The translations under genes and the position numbers were made by a program. 28,495 bases of DNA from Candolleomyces eurysporus (Eukaryota; Basidiomycota; Agaricomycetes; Agaricales; Psathyrellaceae): contig JANBPK010001575.1 of NCBI GenBank assembly GCA_027579435.1, forward strand, positions 1 through 28,495, in the 5' to 3' direction. Shown in pieces: positions 19,874 to 28,495 of the stretch. The notes under the pieces were generated by a model, which searched no databases, was not told where the DNA came from, and saw only the letters and a list, made by a program, of their open reading frames with translations. Each line of letters opens with the position of its first letter. The stretch's first letter is position 1.

Positions 19874-21651
19874 CTAAGCGTTCTTCGTCTTGGCGACTTT
19901 CTTTCGCTGCGTTTCAACATCTACAGTTTTGCGCTTGAGTCTTGTTACCGCCCCTTTAAAATCTGTGGCTTCAATGACGCAGGATCGATCGATACCCACA
20001 TGGTCTCGGTCACACAAAAGGGTCGTGTGTCTCTTGTCAGTACCGTGAGTACGCGAGGTACGATGAAGTAACCCACCGTTATCCGCACGTCCGGTGTCCT
20101 CTGTCTTCTTCATACGTAGTCTATTACCGGTGTCTGCGATACGTCCACTTCGGAGATCTCTGCCAGATTCATGACACTCTTCGCTTCCTCCGTCAGTTAT
20201 CTCAGAGATCCGAGTGGTTCCGTCACCGTCATCGTCCTCGCCTTGTTGAGTATGATCCTCTATTACATTTGCATGGCGGTCGTCTTCTACTTCTGGTTCT
20301 GGTCCTACGGAAAGGATTGGTCGGTCACGGTAAGTAGCTGAATACAGACGGAGATAGACCGCCACCCACGTTTACCTATTTCTATCCGGTCACCGATTTT
20401 AGGCATCGCAAAGTCCATAGGTTCTTCATCTGAAGTTAAAAAGGACGCTGCAGACGCGATTTGGCCTACTCTTATTATCTGTATGGGCCTGATCGCTGGT
20501 TGCCAGTAGCTCCTGCCGATAGTGAAGGTCAGTCTGAACGTCATCTTTACCAGATCTCCCCGTCGTAAGATGGGCGTGGCAGTCTTGTCGAGTTCGATTA
20601 ACGTCCCCTCTTGCGCGTCGTAGAAGCGAACGCGGTTAGGGTTGGGTATCCAGGTCGCACTATTAGGGACGCATGCCTTGCCTATCCAAGGGTGTACCTG
20701 GTAAGGAGGTTCGAACTGTTCTTCTCTAGAATTGAAGGGAGAGCGAACGGCGAATATCTGGGAATTGACTACCAGCTTCGAATTGCTCAAAATCCAAGAA
20801 GGGCTCATCCATTGGCTCCTTGGGACGTCGTTTGGATTGAATTTAGGATAGCGTTCGGCCCAGTCCTCAACGACCTGTTCACCAAAAAAAAAAAAACGAC
20901 CTTAGTTCGATTAAAAGCCACAATAGGAAAATTCAAAGGGAGGTTGAGGTGATGCAGCAGGAACAAAGGACGAGGCGAACATCGAAGATAAAATAAGATT
21001 GAAAACTAAATGAAGATAAGAAGAACACGCAAATGATGCGCAACGTGATAGGCCGAGAAGATGCGTAAAAGAAAATGGTAACGAAAATAGTGGTCNAAAA
21101 AAATAAGGCGTGGTATGAACATATTCAGGAGTGATCACCCACCGATAGGGCTTTACCGACAGAGCTATCCATCCGACAGTCGTAAGCCACTGTAAGCTGT
21201 ACCTGAGGTCCGGGTTCCGTTTTCCTGCCAGACACGGTGTGTCCAAGGCTGCCGTCAGCAAACGACCTATCAACCGAAAAGGCATCTTACTTATTGTCCT
21301 CGTTGAGCCCCTCTGGCGCACATTCTCCATCGGGCACGTAGTTGCCGGTGTCAANGGGGGGATGTCCACTTAACAACGAAGGCGTGGGTCAGGACGACTT
21401 GCTTAGCCGTGTGATAGTCTAGTATCTATTGCTCGGAGAACCATTCAACAGACGAACACCCGACCCGTTTTTAAATAAGAAAAGAAAATCATAGTGATAC
21501 TTACGGACCATATTTGAGGTTGCTGCTTAGATTGCTGAAGAGCGTAACGTCTCGAGCCCATGCCAAGGGCCTGAGCTAAGTGAAGTAAAGGGGTCTCGCT
21601 ACTCGTGAGTCGCGTAGAGGACCAATCCGGGACGTCTGAATAATGAAACAT
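19874..21651 (-). CDS. Conserved Agaricomycete protein, function unknown
   Basis: I recall this family from mushroom genomes as 'hypothetical'. Exon 1 (21651-21505) begins MFHYSDVPDWSSTRL and contains LLHLAQALGMGSRRYALQQS. Exon 2 (21368-21291, frame correct when the N at 21355 is dropped) reads WTSPLDTGNYVPDGECAPEG; exon 3 is 21224-21203. The start of exon 4 (ending 20901 with LPLNFPIVAFNRTK) is uncertain. Exon 5 (20874-20376) holds the most conserved part: VVEDWAERYPKFNPNDVPRS, PYQVHPWIGKACVPNSATWI, RFYDAQEGTLIELDKTATPI, RRGDLVKMTFRLTFTIG. Exon 6 (20304-19874) is low-complexity: first acidic (EDDDGDGTTRISEITDGGSE), then a basic tail (RLKRKTVDVETQRKKVAK) that looks like a nuclear localisation signal. 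A 26-base T-rich stretch (20900-20875) between exons 4 and 5 is too short for a normal intron. A TATA box lies about 70 bases upstream. Confidence 0.7.
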
Positions 21652-21714
21652 AGCTCGTTAGACCGATCACGAAGGGTTAGTGGACGTTAAGGAGAGAAGA
21701 CGGATCGATTCTCC

Positions 21715-21722
21715 TTTTTATA
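21715..21722 (-). promoter_or_regulatory. TATA box (TATAAAAA)
   Basis: On the minus strand GGTATAAAAAGG lies about 70 bases before the ATG at 21651. The divergent gene at 21941 starts 290 bases away on the other strand, so this interval is a shared control region. Confidence 0.55.
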
Positions 21723-21940
21723 CCAGTATCAGATGGTGGCGATGCATCTGGCATCAAAAGTTGCCAGGTCAGTAAACGAGCGGAATAATCCGAATCGGTC
21801 ATCTGCGACGGTCGTGTGGCAGTGCTGGGTTTCTGGATTGTGGCTGTGTCCCAAGTACCAAGAACGAAATGTCCAAATAGAAAGCTCGATTTTCCCGTTC
21901 CTAATCTCTACTCACACACCTGCAGGGCACAGCTACAGGA

Positions 21941-23232
21941 ATGCGTTCGGCAACGGGAAAACTCCCTCCACTCCTCGTATTCATAGCTAAGACAGACAAA
22001 GCAGTTACATATTGCGTCTTCGGTCTTCTCAACCCAGTCGAAATAACGCTCTTTTCTTGTACTTGCACGTTCGCCTTCGACGTCGTAGACACATATAAGC
22101 AGGACGCATGGAATATCAATAGATTCCTACACCCATGGTTTGAATCTGTGCCTCGATTCAGAGGGGCCTTGGCAAAGAGTGGTGCTGTCGTCTCCGGCTC
22201 ACAAGCTCTTCGTTTTTTTCAGCGAGAGGCACCCGAAACAAAGTCGGACTTGGACATAGTAACCAGGATAGCGGGGGCTCTCACTTTGAGCTTGGCGCTG
22301 GCCAGAGAAGGATACACGCAGGTTCCCAGACCGAATAGCGTCGAAGCAGAATATCCCCTACACTCCGAAGTATTCATGGTGACATCGCAGGCGTCTTTCA
22401 AACGAGGCGGGAGGAAAACCGGTATTCTTCATTTGATGGACTTCGTCAAGACCGACAAGAATCCCGCGGCTATTAATTCCTCAGAATCGGCCTTGAAAGT
22501 TCAGATAATAGTCGTTGCACAGGACCCCGTGGAACACATATACATGTCGTACCACTCCAGTAAGTATATCCTGAGGGTGTCGAATCATACCGTGATATCC
22601 TCTGACATCCGCTCGCTTCCTAATTGCTTCAATTTGAATTCTACGAATCACCTCTCACGCCCAAATCATGATTAAAGCCGGCGTCATGAACTTTTTAACC
22701 CACAATGAAGCGGTTTCGATCTTTCCAAGGGCGACGTTCCTCCACCGCACATTTTACGTATGCAGCAGACAGCCCCTGGAAGCTGACTGGAACCCTCCTT
22801 GGGCCGTGAAGTATAGAAATAGAGGTTATAAACTGGACCTCACCACAGTGGTTCCAAATCTTCCAGTGGGCTTCAGAAGGGTGGCAGATAGACACTCGTG
22901 GATCATACCATTTGAGAAGGAACCCGGTTAGTGCCGACATCCTTCTTTTACAGTTGTTTGACCGTGTCGCTTCATCGCTTACCGTTTCTTACCCGCGTCC
23001 CTCATACGCGAACACACGCGCAATTATAGACGCGTGCCACTATCTGGTTGCTGAGGGCCAAGAAACCAGCTACTACGAGCATAGGGATTTAACCGCTATG
23101 AACTTCAATGTAATATGGCTTCCAACAGACTCTACAGCAGCGCCTCAGAGACGATACAGGTTGCTCATTATCGAAAGCGATGTATGGTTTTACTTATGGC
23201 CGTTCGTACTGGCTGAATGGGCGCCGCAGTAG
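21941..23232 (+). CDS. F-box/nucleotidyltransferase-like protein (356 aa)
   Basis: Three exons fit in phase: 21941-22559, 22678-22926, 23030-23232. Residues about 25-70 form an F-box-like helical lead-in (GLLNPVEITLF...DAWNINRFLHPWF). Next comes AKSGAVVSGSQALRFFQREA, closely followed by TKSDLDIVTRI: a GS...(D/E)x(D/E) arrangement like that of nucleotidyltransferase-fold enzymes. The C-terminal half contains HNEAVSIFPRATFLHRTFYV and DRHSWIIPFEKEP, and ends WPFVLAEWAPQ. I recall many Agaricomycete proteins with the SGS.AL.FF...SDLDLY pattern; no biochemistry is known to me. A third catalytic carboxylate cannot be placed. The gene is divergent from the conserved gene on its left and is the better-preserved paralogue of 13758-15057 (shared intron positions and phases). 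The start at 21941 is the first ATG in the open frame. Confidence 0.8.
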
Positions 23233-23860
23233 CCCGGATAACCATGCGAGGATCCCGTCCGTATCCATGCGAAATCGTGCTTCATCTATAATTTAAAGAA
23301 AAAAACCAATCGCGGTTCACCCAGAGAGAAAAACGGAAAATGAACGAAGGAGTGCCTTGCATCCATGTAATTCTCTACATATTGTTCAACCGTCCCATTG
23401 TATACTAGTCGGACCGGAATTCGTTTGACACACACTTGTATATACATTAAGCCTTTTTATACAGAGTTTTACACGCCTGGTAGTCCAAAATTGTCGACGT
23501 CCGAGCTCACAGTGCCATCGAGCCATCGAAAGGCATTGATGACCACGTATACGCCCCGATATCTGGAAGCACAACACAGCCTCAAAGCCATCATGTATCG
23601 ATATAACTAACTGAAGACTGACTCGACCATGGAACGTAATCGCAAAAGGTTATATCACATGAGTAAATCCAACTCGACTCCATTCGATTCTTACTCGAAA
23701 TGAGTCCTGTAAAAACGCCATGAGATTCTTTTCAACACGGACTCAATAAAAAAGGTTACAAAAAGTTAGCGCTCTCTCCTAGTTTCCAACACCATTCGAC
23801 CAACCACAAGACGTGTATTAGCGGGAGTCGACGGTGATCAAATTGACTACGGCACCCCAT
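23233..23860. other. Intergenic between tandem plus-strand genes
   Basis: Holds the 3' flank of the nucleotidyltransferase-like gene and the promoter of the MYND gene. A/T-rich stretches occur (aataaaaaagg near 23745) but no clear TATA box precedes 23861. Short ORFs here are unrecognised. Confidence 0.4.
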
Positions 23861-25999
23861 ATGTCTACGAGGCCCATAAATCCATCGAAGATGGCAGAAG
23901 ATCTTCGCAGTGTAAGTGATCATGTCGTCTATCTCTTGGCCCTTCAGTTTATCGGCAACGTTACAGTATGTAGATATGTTGGGATCGAACATAGAGGTAG
24001 ATCACATCGAAATCGAGACCCTCAGAAACGTTGAATGGAGTTATGGGATCGCGTCCGAAGCTCGGTCCAGTATGGTCGACTTATTCATAGAGCTCACGGC
24101 TAAATATACGGACAAGAGCCCAGACTCTCTCAAGAGATTGACAGGAATATGCATGTCCGCGTGCAACCAGTTTCCAATACCCATCCTCGTAGAAGGATTC
24201 AGAAAGAGACCGTCACCCAAAGACGACGGCAAACGCGTCCTTTCCACCATATTCAATATGATAGAAGACCCTACCCCATTCTTGGAGGACGACACACAGG
24301 CATCGTCACTAGCGTACTCAATAGTAGGAAAACTATATCACGCGAGAAAATCATTGTTCGACACGCCCGAGAACGTTCGACTTCTAGCTTCCATAGCCTT
24401 CAAACTTTGGTCATGGGGGGGCAAAACGTTAGATCGATATTCTCTGGCCTATGCCAACTGGAAACCCATGGGAAAGATGGCGATCAATTTAGTCTTACCT
24501 GTTCTTTCAGATCCAGTCGGCTGCTCCTTTTTCCTGGAATATTGCTCTTCGGAAGGTCTATCAGGCTGGGAATCCCTCGCGTCATGGAGCTTGGGAAGGG
24601 CTGAGATCCTTGGACATTCTACAGACTCGACAACAGAAGATATATACAAGCTCGCTGTCATATTTCGGATTCTCTTTAAAGAATCCGAACAATTCGGCTC
24701 GTGGATAGGTATCGCAAAATCTACGTGTTTACTGTCCAAGGCCCTGTCACGTCACGATAGAAATACAAGGGCTCATGTCAAAACGGCATCGATACTGGCG
24801 GCAACCGTATACGACTCATGTATCCCGCATCTATCAGGAAGAGAGCTAAGGAGGAAGTTGACATGTTTGCTTGGCTCCGGCCTCCTTACAATCATACGAG
24901 AGGTAATTCAAAATGCAGACTCCGATTTGACAGTCAGAGAAGTGGAACAAACTCGAGCGCTGTTCGACAGGGTAGTGAAATTGATCCAGTTTACCCAGAC
25001 TATTCGTCCCTTGAGGAGGGCGACTCTAACTCTAAGTAGTACTCCTCCCTACGATTTCCATCCCACATGGACGTCATTCGTCGGAACAGTAAAATTACTT
25101 GATGAGGGTTATACTCAGATGACCATTATTGGCAAATACGGCTTGTGCGATAACCTACAGGTATGTCTATGTATTTTTCCCAAACACGTTAGAACGATAA
25201 ACAGAGTGCTACTACAGTGCGAAAAAGGCATTTCGAGGGTCAAGCAGTGCAGCAAATGCAAGCAAACTGCATACTGTAGTGAAAGCTGCCGCTCAGACGA
25301 CTGGCTCAGAGTCCACTTCATAGATTGCAAGCACTATTGCAACGGTTCACTGGGTAAAAGTAAGTAGATAAGAGCAATAACAAAGGGAGACAGCACATTG
25401 AACTTACTCGTCCAGACAAAATATCCCAGAGAAGGAAGCACTTCCTTTTACAAGGCCTACGAGGGCTGGTAGACAGAGGAATCACGTATTCGCCAACGCC
25501 AGGTACACCAGCACCTCATCCAAACAGGTTTTCAATCTCTCCAGGGTATCTACCAATTTTCAGGCTAGATAGGATCCCGTTCACTTGTCTATCCTTCAAG
25601 ACTGAAGAGATTATAAAGAACGCAAATCATACCAAGCTATCCCGTCACCTGACGGCCTTGCTTAAACTGGCAGCAACCCGAGAAGACCTAGCTTTGGCGG
25701 CGCTGTACATCCTATCCGAAGAAGAAGGAGCAAACGACCAAACGACGTCCGAAGACAACAACAGCTTCTCGGTAACAGACCCCAAAGAGCATAAAGAGCC
25801 TTACACCATTGACACACCAGCAAAAGAAGAGGCCAAGGAACCTGTGTTCGTGTTCGGTCTGTTCGCTAAAAAATCGATTTCACCAAGAGGCCAATGCATC
25901 AACATAACTTTCAAAGCAGCAGAAGCAGGCCAAGAGATCGGTCTCGATATGTCGACGGAGATAACACCGTCAACACGCTGCGCTCTGATTGAAGTGTGA
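23861..25999 (+). CDS. MYND-type zinc-finger protein (675 aa)
   Basis: MYND domains bind two zinc ions and mediate protein-protein contacts. Three exons fit in phase: 23861-23911, 23967-25359, 25416-25999. The first exon reads MSTRPINPSKMAEDLRS; a start at the internal ATG (23891) is possible. Residues 18 to about 430 are a long helical, repeat-like region (for example LASIAFKLWSWGG, LAVIFRILFKESEQFGSWIG). The MYND finger lies at 435-471: C435, C445-x2-C448, C454-x3-C458, H467-x3-C471 (VKQCSKCKQTAYCSESC). The second cysteine of the usual first CxxC is glycine (C435-E-K-G438), so the first zinc site looks incomplete. After the finger come about 200 residues with an acidic, low-complexity stretch (EEEGANDQTTSEDNNS). 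Long helical proteins with a MYND finger are numerous in Agaricomycetes; their roles are mostly unknown. Confidence 0.8.
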
Positions 26000-27434
26000 T
26001 AGTACTTGAGACTTGCGTTATTGCATTAAAACATTCTGTAACACACTTTCATTTGATAGTATCCTTTCGAGACGGAAAATCAAATGGTGGCGGTCACAAA
26101 ATGGGCTTATAGGCATACTCTCTAGACCGCGCACGCATATTCATTTACATTCTTTCCTTTCCTTGTTTTAATCCCTGTTACACCGTTAAATTTGTCGTTT
26201 GTCGTTCTAGTTTGTATTGTATTGTACTTTCAAGATCTAGGCAATATAGAGGCTACGTCGGAGTGTCCAGGTCCGCCCGGATGGGCCATTGTTTATCAAT
26301 TGGAGGCAACACCGTATCGGCTTTACTAGGAGGTGCAAGGCTGCGCGGAAGTGGGCGCTAATTCAAGTTCCTACACTGTGTTCGGAACGCCCCTGCATCT
26401 CTGATGATACTTTGTGTTAGTGGTGCACGAACATCCAATTCTGATGCAAAAGCTGTCGTTCTTGATTCCAGATTCCCTTTCCCTGTATGGACTTTGACTC
26501 TCACTTCACTGCCTCTTCGGGACCAGGGCCGGGCCAGCACTTATCATGCTAGCTGAAGGCAAGTTCATGGACCAGCAGGGACAACCAACCCAAAAGGCTG
26601 CACAACACACCATTAGACATGAAATGGACCTTTTGGGCAGGTCCAGACTACTAGCTGTATTTTTTGGGAGTCATAGATAGTTTCAGTGCTCCTCATTTTC
26701 TCCTGTATGTCTACTGGAGGAATTGGAAGTCCAAGTCTGAACGTTTATTTCTAATAATTTCTTTGGCCTGAAACTGCCACTAATTAGCAGCAAATTTTTG
26801 GAATCTCACATCAGAAGAAAGGGCACTTGGTCCGAGCCTATACCTAAAGATGAGCTGTACTTATCAGTAGCTGGTGTGGCATGTATCAGAAGACTCCAAG
26901 AGTTATTATGCCATTAGTTGGTTCCTTTGACCTGATGCATTCAATTCACCACAAGGTAAATGAACACCATAGGAGTTCCAACAAGCACTGAGCCACTGCT
27001 AAACAGACACCACTGCACACCATTCTGATCCATAAGTCCAGGGCTGAGCCTACCCAACTTATCCATAACTCCCTCCCCATCCAAAACTCTGGTGAACCTG
27101 GAACAGTTGCCTGTCAACCTGCTGTCAACCCGCTGTCAACGTCCATGTTTGAGTCCCACCCACGTCGGTGTCAAAGGCTGGCACATCATTCCCGCATTGT
27201 TCACCAAGTCCTGCCCATGTCAGTGGCAAAGGCTGGTGCATCAATGTCCCCTGGTGTCTCGGATTTCAGTCTCTGTTGTGTTTCTTGTATGTCTTCGCAT
27301 AAGGTACATGTTGTAGAGAATAGATATTTAAAATGAGATCATCTGCTGGCTTGTCCGTCACACTTGATCATTATCCTAGCATCCCAAACATCGTTGCCCT
27401 CCCTGATTGTCATCAAATCTTTGCACACTGACAT
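26000..27434. other. About 1.4 kb with no recognisable gene
   Basis: No open frame of note on either strand, no clear promoter and no inverted-repeat ends. A short local repeat of CTGTCAAC occurs three times at about 27111-27140. It is probably decayed transposon or intergenic sequence adjoining the KDZ-like relic. Confidence 0.35.
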
Positions 27435-27742
27435 TCAGTTAGCTTCTGCCTGCTCTCCAAGTTGTCGCTGAATAGCAGCCTGATGCTTCGCAAAAGCCTG
27501 TTTGCCCATAGAAAGTAGCTTGGCTGCTGCCTTTGACCTCTCCACCAGTTCCGGGAAAGTGTGATCCTCCAACGTAGTTGTGGAGTACTCCTGGGTTGGG
27601 TATGTTGATGCTTGCTGCTCCCATTGTGTCGCATCCCAGTTCCAAAATCGTTCCACCCACTGCAGTTCTTCAGCCAACAGAATACATTCTTCCTGCCATC
27701 GATGAGCCCTTGCCCTCGTTCTACAAAATTCAATGCGCAGTG
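27435..27742 (-). mobile_element. KDZ-like transposase, C-terminal relic
   Basis: The minus-strand exon begins after an acceptor-like ttcttcag and reads ALRIEFCRTRARAHRWQEEC, then ILLAEELQWVERFWNWDATQ, and ends with GKQAFAKHQAAIQRQLGEQA before a stop. The arrangement LR.E....RARA.RW.EE..LL.EE......F..W....W, followed by an Ala-rich helix with .A.A..QAA, is the C-terminal signature I recall for KDZ (Kyakuja-Dileera-Zisupton) transposases, which are abundant in mushroom genomes. The catalytic part is not visible upstream, so this is a fragment. Assignment rests on recalled pattern only. Confidence 0.45.
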
Positions 27743-27832
27743 CTGAAGAACATCAGTATCTTTTACCATAGGATAATCTCGTGTACTCACCTGGATTGTC
27801 TTGACAATAGCGACGCCCTGTAATGTAGACTG

Positions 27833-28144
27833 TTAGCAAAGACTCCCGAGTATAACATATGGCACCAGCATCTCACTTTTGTCAGCCTTTGCTTTGCCCT
27901 TGCGCTTACTTGTTCCCTGCAGCTGTTCCACCTCACGTTCTGGCTCACTGTCACTATCAGTGTCGCTACCAAAGGCGCTGATACGCCGCCTGCGTAGACA
28001 CCCTCTCAAATTTGCAAATCTATTTGTAGAGTTTGCGAATCGACGTAGATAATTAAAGAGATCTTCTTGAAGGAAGGGAAATATAAGAGTTGGAGTTATC
28101 CCTGATTGCCAACTAAGCAGACGCCCTAGAGAACGAAGGAACAT
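27833..28144 (-). other. Unrecognised ORF with acidic-then-basic tract
   Basis: A 103-codon frame begins MFLRSLGRLLSWQSG and carries an Arg-rich patch (GCLRRRRISAFG), an acidic run (SDTDSDSEPEREVEQ) and a basic run (TSKRKGKAKADKS). A gtgaga donor follows directly after ADKS, and acceptors lie downstream, so the last part may be an exon spliced toward the KDZ-like relic. No family recognised. The remaining 350 bases to the window end hold nothing I can identify. Confidence 0.25.
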
Positions 28145-28495
28145 TGAGTAAGACGGTTCTGCGACAACACTTTAAGTTCGTGAAGGTCTCGCAAACGTAT
28201 CTGAAACGCAGTCATACTATTGGAAGTCTAACTAGCATGCCTGACCTGGCGAGGTACAATGTTAGAGGGAGTTGTGCACATTACAAGGGAATTCGCCCTG
28301 ACACTCGCTAAGCAGAAGACTTCACGAAGCAGCCAGTGGCTTTGAGAATTGATGAGCGATCCGCTAAGTCAATAAGCGTTGACGTGACCAGAATGGGAAG
28401 GAACGGGAGCAGTGATCAATATCGGACAGCTAATCCGAAGTTCGTGAACCTGCTCGGAAAACTGGAAAGTACGACTAAAGCTTATGTGGTCAGTC

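Noticed and set aside
21125..21651. A separate small gene ending at a TGA at 21125
   Set aside because: Exon 3 has a donor after GPQ, and the downstream exons at 20901-19874 continue a family in which these N-terminal and central blocks occur together, so a single gene is more likely.
9579..25999. The divergent RNR suggested an endogenised large DNA virus
   Set aside because: The gene has eleven short spliceosomal introns, its neighbours are fungal families with similar introns, and no viral hallmark gene (capsid, packaging ATPase, DNA polymerase, late transcription factor) was seen.
1..28495. CRISPR arrays, bacterial operons, rRNA genes
   Set aside because: No regularly spaced short repeats, no ribosome-binding-site-led gene clusters and no rRNA-like sequence were seen.

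Overview
The window reads as nuclear DNA of a basidiomycete fungus, most likely a mushroom-forming Agaricomycete; genus not determinable. The evidence is dense short GT-AG introns (mostly 46-80 bases) whose phases close exactly, TATA boxes shortly upstream of several start codons, several protein families that I recall only from Agaricomycetes, and fungal-type transposon relics. I see no bacterial, phage or CRISPR features. Isolated N characters sit against homopolymer runs, and dropping the N restores the reading frame in four places, so they look like sequencing placeholders.

Layout. (1) 1-4.0 kb, minus strand: a multi-pass membrane protein cut by the window edge, a broken FAD monooxygenase fragment, and a PUF6 relic that has lost its Pumilio repeats; then a promoter and first-exon-like stub at 3.85 kb. 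(2) 4.0-9.5 kb: transposon-rich ground. A minus-strand non-LTR retrotransposon relic (RNase H plus zinc-knuckle tail) is interrupted by a 425-bp hAT-type MITE with a perfect 8-bp target duplication and an internal tRNA-like Pol III promoter. About 2 kb without recognisable genes, a diverged three-unit tandem repeat and an AT-rich microsatellite follow. (3) 9.5-26 kb: a gene island, all intron-containing: a novel cysteine-rich/acidic protein (+), a small conserved protein (-), an F-box/nucleotidyltransferase-like protein (-), a possible tiny gene (-), a divergent ribonucleotide reductase large subunit (+), a conserved protein of unknown function (-), a second F-box/nucleotidyltransferase-like paralogue (+) and a MYND zinc-finger protein (+). 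(4) 26-28.5 kb: mostly empty sequence with a KDZ-like transposase relic (-).

The most notable object is the ribonucleotide reductase large-subunit paralogue at 15.46-18.83 kb. I could reconstruct 12 exons with perfect phase agreement, giving 759 residues. It keeps the active-site and C-terminal cysteines, but the tyrosine pair that passes the radical from the small subunit is replaced by His-Cys, and the specificity and effector loops are rewritten. An open, fully spliced gene with these losses suggests a retained pseudoenzyme or a reductase with altered chemistry. The two nucleotidyltransferase-like paralogues lie on either side of it; one keeps the GS...DxD signature and the other has lost it. 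No pathway joins these genes with certainty. The island looks like lineage-specific fungal genes, and any joint function is conjecture.
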